A stretch of DNA of 49,065 bases. It comes from Sphingobacteriales bacterium (lineage in GTDB: Bacteria; Bacteroidota; Bacteroidia; Chitinophagales; Chitinophagaceae). The notes beneath the pieces were generated by a model. The model was given only the letters and a program-made list of their open reading frames with translations, searched no databases and had not been told where the DNA came from. The stretch covers positions 1-49,065 of the forward strand of contig JAIXWS010000075.1 of NCBI GenBank assembly GCA_027491165.1, in the 5' to 3' direction. Made by a program: the position numbers and the translations under genes. Shown one piece after another: positions 28,310-36,512 of the stretch. How positions within the stretch are numbered: the stretch's first letter is position 1; every line of letters starts with the position of its first letter.

Positions 28310-28683
28310 AAAAATACTACCTGCTGATCATTTTATTGCTTTCCATACTCTTATTCGGACTCATTTATCTTTGGTGCGGGCAGCATCCCGAGTACGATAT
28401 GATAGCCCTGATGGTGGCCAATTGGCTACTCGCTGGACTCAGTGTTGTTTCTTATTTTATGCTGCAAAGCAAACTCAAAGCCGAGCGTCCGCAGGTTTTT
28501 GTAAACGGCGTATATGGCTCTACCCTATTGCGTTTGATGGTCTGTATGGGCAGTATATTTGTCTATCTTTACTTCAATCAGGGGCATTTACACAAACCCA
28601 GTATTTTTGCCATGATGGGATTATACATTGTGTACACCGTCATTGAAACTATGGGCTTGGCGAACATGGCGAAGAAAAAATAA
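28306..28683 (+). CDS. Four-helix membrane protein, AtpI-like
   Basis: 125 residues with four predicted membrane helices (about 5-23, 34-53, 70-88 and 98-117). I do not see a diagnostic motif. Its position directly after AtpZ, size and topology match the small AtpI-like protein found between atpZ and atpB in Bacteroidota ATP synthase loci. Here atpB does not follow; a repeat-rich gap comes next. If it is AtpI-like, it would assist F0 assembly in the inner membrane. The function is inferred from context alone. Confidence 0.6.
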   Translation: MKKYYLLIILLLSILLFGLIYLWCGQHPEYDMIALMVANWLLAGLSVVSYFMLQSKLKAERPQVFVNGVYGSTLLRLMVCMGSIFVYLYFNQGHLHKPSIFAMMGLYIVYTVIETMGLANMAKKK

Positions 28684-28935
28684 AATGATGGGCTATCAGC
28701 TTCTTTCACCTTCTTCGGCTTTGGGTTCCGGCTGTCCGCTTGTAGTCCTCGCTGCGCCCAAAAAGCTTGCTGCGGGCTACCGCTGCCATCCGGCAGCCGC
28801 CGGGCAAAACAATGCTGGTTTAACATCAACATTGACTCAATCAGTTGCTTCCTATAAACCCAGCCCTAAGCCCTCCAGGGAGGGAAAACCGAGTTTGGAT
28901 TATTGTAACACTTTGGTGTTACATTGGTGTAACGA
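28684..28935. repeat. GC-rich intergenic repeat region after the AtpI-like gene
   Basis: A block at about 28700-28810 is clearly GC-richer than its surroundings and contains a perfect CGCTGCC-atc-CGGCAGCG-like stem (GCTGCC 28782-28787 with GGCAGC 28792-28797). The sequence style (repeated GCTGTCCGCT, GCTGCGGGCT, CCGCTGCCATCC) resembles dispersed intergenic repeats I know from Bacteroidota chromosomes. A CCCTCC-AG-GGAGGG palindrome follows (about 28870-28884), similar to the one near 6580. No gene is supported. Confidence 0.55.
28905..28933 (+). promoter_or_regulatory. GTAACAC inverted repeat upstream of the SprT-like gene
   Basis: GTAACAC (28905-28911) and GTGTTAC (28916-28922) form a perfect 7-bp inverted repeat with a 4-bp spacer; a third near-copy, GTGTAAC, follows at 28927-28933 in direct orientation. 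It lies 45 bp before the start codon. The arrangement suits a dimeric repressor operator or a small hairpin; I do not recognise the regulator. Confidence 0.4.
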
Positions 28936-28977
28936 TTATCATAAAAAGCATTTTTAAAAATTAATCTTTCTTCAACA

Positions 28978-29601
28978 ATGAAAAAGGAACGCCCTTTTTC
29001 CGAATTAATTCCTTTCCTGCCTCCCAACACCTTTGAGGAGGTCATTCAGTATTTTCAAAATCATACCATACACCTTACCCTTACCCGCGAACGTAAAAGT
29101 GTATTGGGTGATTACCGCCATCCCACACGCGATGCGCCGTACCACCGCATCAGCGTCAATGCCACCCTGCATCAATATAGTTTTCTCATTACCTTGTTAC
29201 ACGAACTCGCACATATGCTGGTTTTTATCCAATACCAAGGCAAGGTGATGCCGCATGGCAGCGAGTGGAAAAATCAATTCCAGAAAATGCTGATACCCTA
29301 TGTAGGCAAAAACTTCTTTCCAAAAGACATTGAAGCAGCCTTGATACGCTACCTCAACAACCCAAAAGCCAGCACTTGCACCGATACTCATTTATATAAA
29401 GCCCTCTATCGGTACAACCACAACAAAGAAGGTTGGACTTTGCTAGAAGATTTAGCCCTTGGCTCCCATTTTAAAATAGAAAATGGCCATTGCTATCAAC
29501 TTCTAGAAAAGCGCCGCAGTCGCTATCGTTGTCAGGAACTAAAGAGTGAGAAAATGTATCTTTTCCCAAGTATTTATGAAGTGTATCCACTAGATTTATG
29601 A
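28978..29601 (+). CDS. SprT-like zinc metalloprotein
   Basis: 207 residues. The zinc motif HELAH is at 75-79 within LLHELAHMLVF, with a likely third ligand His93 in MPHGSEW, the SprT/Spartan pattern. The C-terminal part has a Cys-rich segment (CYQLLEKRRSRYRC) that may form the short zinc ribbon seen in the family. SprT-like proteins are presumed metalloproteases; the eukaryotic relative Spartan degrades DNA-protein crosslinks, but the bacterial role is uncertain. The gene is preceded by a repeat-rich gap and is probably transcribed alone. Confidence 0.85.
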   Translation: MKKERPFSELIPFLPPNTFEEVIQYFQNHTIHLTLTRERKSVLGDYRHPTRDAPYHRISVNATLHQYSFLITLLHELAHMLVFIQYQGKVMPHGSEWKNQFQKMLIPYVGKNFFPKDIEAALIRYLNNPKASTCTDTHLYKALYRYNHNKEGWTLLEDLALGSHFKIENGHCYQLLEKRRSRYRCQELKSEKMYLFPSIYEVYPLDL

Positions 29602-29635
29602 TGATAATCATAGAGAGTATCGATAGCAAATCGGT

Positions 29636-29664
29636 TTGATAATCGATTAATAACTTTATCTTTG
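29636..29664 (+). promoter_or_regulatory. Promoter of the fatty-acid desaturase gene
   Basis: TTG (29636-29638), an 18-bp spacer and a perfect TATCTTTG (29657-29664) that ends 7 bp before the ATG. The predicted transcript has almost no leader. Confidence 0.75.
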
Positions 29665-29671
29665 TTGTCTT

Positions 29672-30739
29672 ATGGCATTACCAAAATTTTCAAAAGGAAA
29701 TAACTCTTTTAGCCATGAGCTTAAAGAGCGTGTCTATCAATATTTTGAAGACAATAAAATAGCCAGCACAGGCAACGCAGAATTATACTTCAAGGCAATA
29801 TTCTTACCCTTGTTATACATCGGCACCTATGTACACATAGTGTTTTTCACGCCCCCTACCCTTTGGGCTTTGCTCGAATGTGCTTTTTTAGGCTTGGTGG
29901 TAGCCGCAATAGGTTTTAATATTATGCATGATGGTGGTCATGGAAGCTTTAGTACTAAACCTTGGCTCAATAGAATAGCCTTCTTTTCGCTGAACTTATT
30001 GGGGGGTAGTGCCTTTATGTGGAATATGAAGCACAATGTGATACACCATGCGTACACCAACATTGATGGATTAGATGACGATATTGATGCCAAGCCATTT
30101 TTGCGCATGGCTCCAACACAGCCTAAATTAGGGATGCACAAATACCAACATATTTACTTTTGGTTTCTATATTGCCTCCTATATATGTTCTGGGTGTTTT
30201 TTACCGATTACAAAAAATACTTCCGCAAAAAAGTAGGGGATATCGCCTTGAAAAAAATGAGCACCCAAGACCATATCATTTTTTGGGCATCGAAAGCCTT
30301 TTTCTACAGCTACATTATTGTGTTCCCGATTATTAAGTTTGGCTTTTTCCCTTGGTTAGCTGGCTTCCTAGCTTTGGCACTTACCGGCGGATTTGTATTG
30401 AGTATTGTATTCCAATTGGCACATACCGTCGAAGATGCAAGCTTTCCTGTACCCGATGCTTTAACCCAAAAATTAGATGATGAATGGACAGTGCATCAAT
30501 TGAAAACGACCGCAAATTTTGCAACCAATAATAAAATCATCAATTGGTATGTAGGTGGACTGAACTTCCAAGTAGAGCATCATTTGTTCCCAAAAATTTC
30601 GCACGTCCATTATCCTGCCATCAGCAAAATTGTGAAAAAAACCTGTGAAGAATTTGGGGTGGGTTATATCGAATACCCTAAAATGGTAAACGCTATTGCA
30701 TCGCATGTGGCGCACCTCAAAATGGTGGGTAACGCCTAA
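29672..30739 (+). CDS. Membrane fatty-acid (acyl-CoA/linoleoyl-CoA type) desaturase
   Basis: 355 residues. Three His boxes of the membrane di-iron desaturases are present: HDGGH (86-90), HNVIHH (121-126) and QVEHHLFP (300-307), plus HTVED at 251. QxxHH in the third box is typical of front-end/linoleoyl-CoA-type enzymes, though no cytochrome b5 domain is fused. Hydrophobic segments place it in the inner membrane. It would insert a double bond in membrane acyl chains with O2 and an electron donor. The position of the double bond cannot be told from sequence. It is monocistronic, with a strong promoter. Confidence 0.93.
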   Translation: MALPKFSKGNNSFSHELKERVYQYFEDNKIASTGNAELYFKAIFLPLLYIGTYVHIVFFTPPTLWALLECAFLGLVVAAIGFNIMHDGGHGSFSTKPWLNRIAFFSLNLLGGSAFMWNMKHNVIHHAYTNIDGLDDDIDAKPFLRMAPTQPKLGMHKYQHIYFWFLYCLLYMFWVFFTDYKKYFRKKVGDIALKKMSTQDHIIFWASKAFFYSYIIVFPIIKFGFFPWLAGFLALALTGGFVLSIVFQLAHTVEDASFPVPDALTQKLDDEWTVHQLKTTANFATNNKIINWYVGGLNFQVEHHLFPKISHVHYPAISKIVKKTCEEFGVGYIEYPKMVNAIASHVAHLKMVGNA

Positions 30740-30775
30740 GTATCTTTCTTTAAAAATTAGTCGAATTCGCATTTT

Positions 30776-31915
30776 ATGTTATTTGCTGATGTTGTAGGAC
30801 AAAGTGCAGCAAAAGCACATTTATTGGGTATGTGGCAGCAAAACCATTTGCCCCATGCCCTCTTAATTAATGGCAAAGAAGGCACCGGAGGCTTGGCATT
30901 AGCCTTGGCTTTGACACAATTTCTAATGTGCGAAGACAAAAGCAAGGAAGATGCTTGCGGTAAATGCCCCAACTGTCAGAAAGCTGCAAAAATGGAGCAT
31001 GCCGATGTACACTATTCGTTTCCAACGATTAGAAATACTGAAAAGAAAATAGAACCCCTTAGTAATAATTACCTAAAAGAATTCCGGAAATTTACGCTCA
31101 GCCATACTTATGGCACTACCTACGAATGGCTGCAATTTATCAATGCCGAAAACAAACAGGGTAATATCTCGGCCGAAGAATGTCGCATCATTATCGAAAA
31201 ACTCAACCTCAAAGCTTATGAAGGTGGTTTAAAAATAATGATCATCTGGCGGCCAGAATACCTAGGCAAATCAGGTAATATCCTATTGAAATTAATAGAG
31301 GAACCACCCGCTGATACCCTAATCATATTGGTGTCAGAATCTGTGGAAGAAATTTTACCGACCATTTTATCGCGGGTGCAGCTCATAAAATTACCCCCTA
31401 CTCAAGCGACCGAAATAGAAAAAGTGCTTGCTAGCCAGCATAAACTCGAAGCATCTAAAGCCAAACAAATAGCAATGATGGCCGATGGCAGTTACACAGA
31501 GGCTTTGACTTTGTTGCAACATATTGAAAATGATCTTTTCCCAATGGCCAAACAATGGTTTAATATGCTCTTTACCCAAAACGGCATTGGTGTATCCAAA
31601 TTTGTAGAAGAATTAGCCAAAAAAGGGCGTGAACAACAAAAAAGCTTCTTACAATACGTCATTCATTTATTAGAAGCTACTATTCGCCATCGCTATACCC
31701 ATAGGAGTATTCTTGCTAATGAAGAACTGGCTTTTGTGCAAAAACTTTCCGCAACTGCATTATCCTTCGAAGCCATACAAAGCCTCATTGAAGACCTAGA
31801 CAAAGCAAGCTATTGCATCCAAAGAAATGCGAATGGTAAAATTCAATTGCAAGCGCTTAGCATCAAAATGATGTACGCTATTCAGAATAAAAAAGTATCT
31901 TCGCTTGTTCAATAA
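30776..31915 (+). CDS. holB: DNA polymerase III delta' subunit
   Basis: 379 residues. The N-terminal clamp-loader AAA+ fold begins FADVVGQSAAKAHLLGMW; the zinc site has Cys52, Cys61, Cys64 and Cys67. The P-loop region GKEGTGGLA (33-41) has Gly where the Walker Lys should be, as expected for a delta' subunit that does not hydrolyse ATP. The sensor region (LLKLIEEPP, SRVQLIKLPP) is conserved. It forms the stator of the replicative clamp loader. ricT lies downstream, the same neighbour as in Bacillus. Confidence 0.93.
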   Translation: MLFADVVGQSAAKAHLLGMWQQNHLPHALLINGKEGTGGLALALALTQFLMCEDKSKEDACGKCPNCQKAAKMEHADVHYSFPTIRNTEKKIEPLSNNYLKEFRKFTLSHTYGTTYEWLQFINAENKQGNISAEECRIIIEKLNLKAYEGGLKIMIIWRPEYLGKSGNILLKLIEEPPADTLIILVSESVEEILPTILSRVQLIKLPPTQATEIEKVLASQHKLEASKAKQIAMMADGSYTEALTLLQHIENDLFPMAKQWFNMLFTQNGIGVSKFVEELAKKGREQQKSFLQYVIHLLEATIRHRYTHRSILANEELAFVQKLSATALSFEAIQSLIEDLDKASYCIQRNANGKIQLQALSIKMMYAIQNKKVSSLVQ

Positions 31916-32024
31916 TTTTTTTTAAAACAATCCAGTTTGAGAACAAATTATGGGGGCTTTGGCTGTTTATTGCACCATGGCAAACATATGATTGGGAAAA
32001 AACTGTTAAGATAAATAGACTATA

Positions 32025-33452
32025 ATGGGATGTGGAAACTGTGGCTCTGGAGCCAATGGTAAGCCCGCTGGATGCAAAAGTAATGGCGGTTGCAGCAGTG
32101 GCGGATGCAATAAAATGAATGTATTTGATTGGTTAGGCACAATCCCTTTACCGGGCGGAGCCAAGCCCTTTTCGATAGTTGAAATCTCCTTCAACAATGG
32201 TAGCCGTAAAGAATATTTTAAAAACAATTCTGCGATAACAGTAAGCAAAGGTCAATGGGTAACTGTTGAGGGTGTAGGCGGATATGATATGGGCCAAATA
32301 AGCCTGACTGGAGAATTGGTGAAATTGCAAATGAAAAAATATGGCGTGCAAGACCAAACTGCACTCAAGCGGGTTATGCGCATATCCACTACCGAAGATT
32401 TAGAAGCATACAATGAGAGCAAATTGCGCGAAAAAGAGATCATGGTGCGCAGCCGTGCTATAGCCAAAGAATTAAAAGTAGATATGAAAATTGGTGAGGT
32501 AGAATTGCAGGCCGATGGCAAAAAAGCAACATTCTTTTATACTGCCGAACATCGCGTAGACTTTCGTGAATTGATAAAAGTATTTGCCACAGATTTTAAA
32601 ATAAAAGTAGAAATGCGCCAAATTGGTGCACGACAAGAAAGTGGTAAAGTAGGCGGAATTGGTTCTTGTGGTCGCGAATTATGCTGCAGCACTTGGCTTA
32701 CCGATTTCAAATCAGTAAACACTACCGCTGCACGTTACCAGTCTTTGTCTATTAATCAAACAAAATTATCAGGACAATGCGGACGCCTAAAATGCTGCCT
32801 CAACTACGAGTTGGACACTTATATGGACGCCCTGCGCCATTTCCCGAGCAATGCCGATCACATCCAAACAGCGCAAGGAAAAGCAAACCTTATCAAAAAG
32901 GATATCTTCCGAAACCTCATGTGGTATGCTTTTTCGGGTAGTAGTAAACATTATCCCATGACTATTGAGCGCGTAAAGGAAATTATCGATCTCAACAAAC
33001 AAGGGATTTTCCCCGAAGAGCTACAAGCAGTAGAATTAGAAGCTACTGCCAAAGAAAAACTCAAAATTGATGTGGGCTTCGTAAACGATGTAGGCCAAAT
33101 AACCCTCAAAAATTTAGAGAAGAAAAAATCAAAAAGTAAAAACAAGAAGCCCAACAAAACTGCTGCAAGCAACTTGGGCAACAGACCCGAGCAGAAACAA
33201 AACAAAGCGTCAGGCACTGAAACAGCCCCTAAAAACAATAATCCCAAACCTAGGGAAAACAGGCCTAATCCTGCACGAACCGATACAAATGTGCAAAATA
33301 CTACCGCAGAGGCAAAACCTATCCATAACAATAATCCAAACAAGGCATCTGGCAACAATAGAATTAGAAACAATAGAAAACCAAGGCCAGAAGCTGCGAC
33401 CAAAACAACAGAAGGGAATGACAAAGCCGCTAGCCCCTCTACAAATGATTAA
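32025..33452 (+). CDS. ricT: PSP1-domain protein RicT (YaaT)
   Basis: 475 residues. A Cys-rich N terminus (C3, C6, C17, C23, C28) precedes a PSP1 domain (about 70-270) with conserved SCGRELCC (C215, C220, C221) and QCGRLKCCLNYE (C252, C257, C258). After about residue 370 there is a low-complexity basic tail rich in Asn, Lys, Pro and Ala, probably disordered. In Bacillus, RicT with RicA and RicF binds Fe-S clusters and affects RNase Y-dependent mRNA processing; whether this holds in Bacteroidota is unknown. The holB neighbour is conserved across phyla. Confidence 0.93.
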   Translation: MGCGNCGSGANGKPAGCKSNGGCSSGGCNKMNVFDWLGTIPLPGGAKPFSIVEISFNNGSRKEYFKNNSAITVSKGQWVTVEGVGGYDMGQISLTGELVKLQMKKYGVQDQTALKRVMRISTTEDLEAYNESKLREKEIMVRSRAIAKELKVDMKIGEVELQADGKKATFFYTAEHRVDFRELIKVFATDFKIKVEMRQIGARQESGKVGGIGSCGRELCCSTWLTDFKSVNTTAARYQSLSINQTKLSGQCGRLKCCLNYELDTYMDALRHFPSNADHIQTAQGKANLIKKDIFRNLMWYAFSGSSKHYPMTIERVKEIIDLNKQGIFPEELQAVELEATAKEKLKIDVGFVNDVGQITLKNLEKKKSKSKNKKPNKTAASNLGNRPEQKQNKASGTETAPKNNNPKPRENRPNPARTDTNVQNTTAEAKPIHNNNPNKASGNNRIRNNRKPRPEAATKTTEGNDKAASPSTND

Positions 33453-33470
33453 TCAATTTGTTATTTCAAT

Positions 33471-33512
33471 AAAAAAATCCCTTGACATCAAAGTATGTCA
33501 AGGGATTTTTGT
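33471..33512. terminator. Bidirectional terminator between ricT and porQ
   Basis: A 13-bp perfect stem (33476-33488 with 33495-33507) around a 6-nt loop, preceded by seven A and followed by T residues; the two genes converge here. Confidence 0.93.
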
Positions 33513-33538
33513 TAGAAGCCATAAAAGGTAAACAACCT

Positions 33539-34636
33539 CTATGGCTCCCAATTAGGATATTCGGCTTTCCAGGTTTGCCCACCACTTACAAATTTATTGA
33601 GGGCAATATTGATCCCCAATTCGTTGTAAGCACCGGCAATACTGTAAAAAGACCTTGCATAATGCACCTGAAACTTTTGGAGATAAATGCTGGCACCAAA
33701 AGAATATCCTGCGCCACCCTTTTTATCATCAAGCGCCATTTCTTTGCGTCGCATGTGGTTATAAGCTAGGGTTAAACCCACCCGCTTACCTAAAGTTATT
33801 TCGCCCCCAAAAATAAAATGCCGAAAAAGCTTATCTGTAAAATTACTTTTTGTCGAACTAGTATCGGCAGAACCAAAAACAGAAGTATTCTTTTTGTCTT
33901 CAGGATTATCGTAGCGTACATCCCAAGTATACAAATGGTGAACAGTGCTAAACAAACGAAGCGGTAAATGCTTGAACCTTTTTGAAATGCCCAATTGCAA
34001 ATCGAATGGCAAAGGTTCATTATTGAATTTTCCTGGAGTGTATTGCTTGGCCATAAAACCCATATTCTTGGCCACCATCCCAATCGTCAAAAAATTGGCT
34101 GTATCTTCGTAAGCAATACCCACATCGGCCAAAATAGCTAGAGCGCTTACATCGGCTAATCGGCTCTGTGCCATTTTTAGAGTGGCACCATAACGCCAAC
34201 GCTCTTTATATTGTTTCGAGGCCGCTAGTGAAATAGCATAATCATTTGCCTTGAAAGTACCCGTCTGATTGCCCATATTATCTGTTTGGGCAAAAGAACC
34301 ATAATTAAGGTATTGCACGCCAAGCGCAAAGGCTGTATTGAGCTTGGGAGCATAATAGCCATAAGCCACATTGGTATTACTGATGCCCGAATAAAAATTA
34401 TTGTAATTGAAGGATGCTTGGTTGTGCAATGCTGGCCGCATTAATGCAGGATTTTGCAAAGCGAGATTAACATCGGGCGTAGGATTGGCTACATTGATAC
34501 CACCCAATGCCGTTACGTGAGGCGAATTGGGCAATCGCAAATATTCAAAAGCAAATTGTGCACCATTTACTTGTGCTTTTGCAGTGCTACAAATGAGCAC
34601 AAGTAAAAGGGCAACATAAAAGTTTTTGGGAATCAT
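33539..34636 (-). CDS. porQ: Type IX secretion system protein PorQ
   Basis: 365 residues with a signal peptide (to about AKA-Q). After it comes the PorQ opening pattern FEYLRLPNSPHVTALGGINVA, then NLALQNPALM; the rest is rich in beta-strands like FadL/PorV-type outer-membrane barrels. PorQ is an outer-membrane partner of the type IX secretion system, with PorU/PorZ in the attachment complex of Porphyromonas. The cargo-type sorting domain on the dehydrogenase at 37.7-39.1 kb is consistent with an active system. The gene is single and not near other por/gld genes in this window. Confidence 0.92.
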   Translation of the reverse strand: MIPKNFYVALLLVLICSTAKAQVNGAQFAFEYLRLPNSPHVTALGGINVANPTPDVNLALQNPALMRPALHNQASFNYNNFYSGISNTNVAYGYYAPKLNTAFALGVQYLNYGSFAQTDNMGNQTGTFKANDYAISLAASKQYKERWRYGATLKMAQSRLADVSALAILADVGIAYEDTANFLTIGMVAKNMGFMAKQYTPGKFNNEPLPFDLQLGISKRFKHLPLRLFSTVHHLYTWDVRYDNPEDKKNTSVFGSADTSSTKSNFTDKLFRHFIFGGEITLGKRVGLTLAYNHMRRKEMALDDKKGGAGYSFGASIYLQKFQVHYARSFYSIAGAYNELGINIALNKFVSGGQTWKAEYPNWEP

Positions 34637-34686
34637 GATTTAAAAACGAAAACAAGCTTCAATTATTGTTACAAAATCAGTACAAT

Positions 34687-35514
34687 TTATTGTCCGTTTA
34701 AACGATTCAAATCTTCTATTAATAAGTGACTCACCCCTGTGTTAGAAAAACCACCATCATGGAATAGATTTTGCATCGTTACCATTTTGGTATAATCGCT
34801 AAACAAAGAAATACAATATTGTGCGCATTGGTCGGCATCGGCATTACCTAATGGCGATAATTTTTCGGCATAATCAATAAAGGCATTGAATCCCGAAACG
34901 CCACTACCCGCAGTTGTTACCGTAGGCGATTGCGAAATGGTATTAACACGTACCTTTTTAGCAAAACCATATTGATAACCAAAGCTACGGGCAATACTTT
35001 CTAATACAGACTTTGCATCAGCCATATCATTGTATCCTGGGAAAGTACGCTGCGCAGCGATATAAGAAAGTGCCACTACCGAACCCCACTCATTTATAGC
35101 ATCACATTTCATGGCAGTCTGTAAAACTTTATGAAAGGAAAGAGCTGAAATGTCTAGCGTTTTAAGAAAGTTATCGTAATTGGTTTCGGTATAAGGAATA
35201 GCCTTTCTTACATTAGGCGACATCCCTATTGAGTGTAAAATAAAATCAAATTTACCGCCTACATGTTCCATTCCTTTGGTAATCAAATTTTCCAAATCGG
35301 GTATAGAAGTAGCATCGGCAGCTATTACGGGTGCATTATTACAAAGTGCAGCCAATTCGTTAATCTTGCCCATGCGCATAGCGATTGGAGCATTGGTCAA
35401 TACAATTTGTGCGCCTTCGGCAACAGCGTTGAGGGCTACTTTCCAAGCGATAGAACGCTCATCTAATGCGCCAAAAATGATACCTTTTTTTCCTTGTAAT
35501 AATTGATGTGCCAT
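34687..35514 (-). CDS. fabI: Enoyl-[acyl-carrier-protein] reductase FabI (NADH)
   Basis: 275 residues from ATG 35514; a longer frame upstream (to 35736) runs through the promoter and is not needed. It is a short-chain dehydrogenase fold with the FabI opening GKKGIIFGALDERSIAWKVA and the catalytic Tyr161-x6-Lys168 (YNDMADAK), with Tyr151 upstream as in the family. It reduces enoyl-ACP in the last step of each fatty-acid elongation cycle. It is the target class of triclosan-like inhibitors. It is monocistronic, divergent from the DUF4249 gene. Confidence 0.97.
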   Translation of the reverse strand: MAHQLLQGKKGIIFGALDERSIAWKVALNAVAEGAQIVLTNAPIAMRMGKINELAALCNNAPVIAADATSIPDLENLITKGMEHVGGKFDFILHSIGMSPNVRKAIPYTETNYDNFLKTLDISALSFHKVLQTAMKCDAINEWGSVVALSYIAAQRTFPGYNDMADAKSVLESIARSFGYQYGFAKKVRVNTISQSPTVTTAGSGVSGFNAFIDYAEKLSPLGNADADQCAQYCISLFSDYTKMVTMQNLFHDGGFSNTGVSHLLIEDLNRLNGQ

Positions 35515-35549
35515 TGAATCTGTTTTTGTTTGAATGAAATTTGGTAGTG

Positions 35550-35579
35550 TAAAAGTAACAATTTGAGCGCAAGTAGCAA
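35550..35579 (-). promoter_or_regulatory. Promoter of fabI
   Basis: On the minus strand: TTG (35577-35579), a 19-bp spacer and TACTTTTA (35550-35557, one mismatch). It lies 35 bp before ATG 35514 and inside the longer upstream frame, which supports the shorter start. Confidence 0.7.
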
Positions 35580-35702
35580 TTGGCTGAAGCAAAATAAGCA
35601 AAAGCAACTTTTGGAAATGTTTAGCAATTATACCCCCGTAAATTATAGGAAGTCTATTTCGCTTTGCCCTACCTTTGTTGCCATCCTTTGCAATAGCAAA
35701 TC

Positions 35703-35710
35703 TATATTTG
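35703..35710 (+). promoter_or_regulatory. -7 box of the DUF4249 gene
   Basis: A perfect TATATTTG that ends 7 bp before the ATG; a TTG lies upstream with a somewhat long 22-bp spacer (35678-35680). A near-leaderless transcript is predicted. Confidence 0.6.
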
Positions 35711-35717
35711 TACCCAT

Positions 35718-36512
35718 ATGAAATCAGGCATAGCATTCAGTATTTTATGTATCGCATTAGCACTTTTCAGTGCTTGCGAAAAAGTGATCAACATTGATCT
35801 GAAAAATGCAGCGCCTAAGGTGATTATTGAAGGAACGATAACAGATGACCCATTTACTTTAAGCCATACCATTTTGGTAAGCAAATCAAACAGCTTTAGC
35901 TCTAATGGCAAAAACAACCCTGTATCGGGTGCGCTCGTCATCGTAGAAGATGTTACCAGCAATATCATTGATACACTGGAAGAAGTCAACCCAGGTCAGT
36001 ATACAACACAAAACATTACGGGCATAGAAGGACATACTTATAAATTAAGAGCCATAGTAGATGGCATAGCCTATACTGCGAGTAGTACCATGCCGAAAGC
36101 CGTATCCTTAGACAGTTTATATATCCAAACTTTACCTTTTTTTGGCCAAGAATTCAAACAAGTCATTCCCGTTTTTAAAGATCCAGTCGCTCAAGAAAAT
36201 TATTATCGTTTTTCTTTAAGAGTAAATGATAGTGTACAAAACGATTTTGAAGCGTGGGATGATTTAATCACTAATGGAAAAGTAAACTCTCGTCCACTGA
36301 ACATCAACGCGCAGGAACTTTTAGATGGTGATGACACTGTGTATGTGCGTATGAATTCGACCGAAAAAGCGATGTATGATTTCTTCTACACCTTAGAAAA
36401 TGCTTCTGGCGACGGACAAACACCCGGCAACCCACTATCCAATATCTCTAATGGTGCCATTGGTTATTTTGGTGCGATTACAGTGCGCGAGCGCTATGTC
36501 ATTGTACCTTAA
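35718..36512 (+). CDS. DUF4249 lipoprotein
   Basis: 264 residues. The lipoprotein signal has its lipobox Cys at 20 (LFSAC). The following segment KVINIDLKNAAPKVIIEGTITDD, with PVSGALVIVED and GQYTTQNITGIEGHTYKL, matches DUF4249, a beta-rich Bacteroidota family often encoded just after TonB-dependent receptors. No receptor is adjacent here, and the protein is at the short end for the family. The likely location is the outer-membrane periphery. The function is unknown. It is convergent with the GSCFA gene, overlapping by 4 bp. Confidence 0.85.
   Translation: MKSGIAFSILCIALALFSACEKVINIDLKNAAPKVIIEGTITDDPFTLSHTILVSKSNSFSSNGKNNPVSGALVIVEDVTSNIIDTLEEVNPGQYTTQNITGIEGHTYKLRAIVDGIAYTASSTMPKAVSLDSLYIQTLPFFGQEFKQVIPVFKDPVAQENYYRFSLRVNDSVQNDFEAWDDLITNGKVNSRPLNINAQELLDGDDTVYVRMNSTEKAMYDFFYTLENASGDGQTPGNPLSNISNGAIGYFGAITVRERYVIVP

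Noticed and set aside
28578-28832. Minus-strand frame across the end of the AtpI-like gene and the repeat
   Set aside because: Overlaps a supported membrane-protein gene and low-complexity repeat; no family match.
35515-35736. A 74-residue N-terminal extension of FabI
   Set aside because: The fabI promoter lies inside it, and the family starts at MAHQLLQGKKG; the extension has no conserved content.
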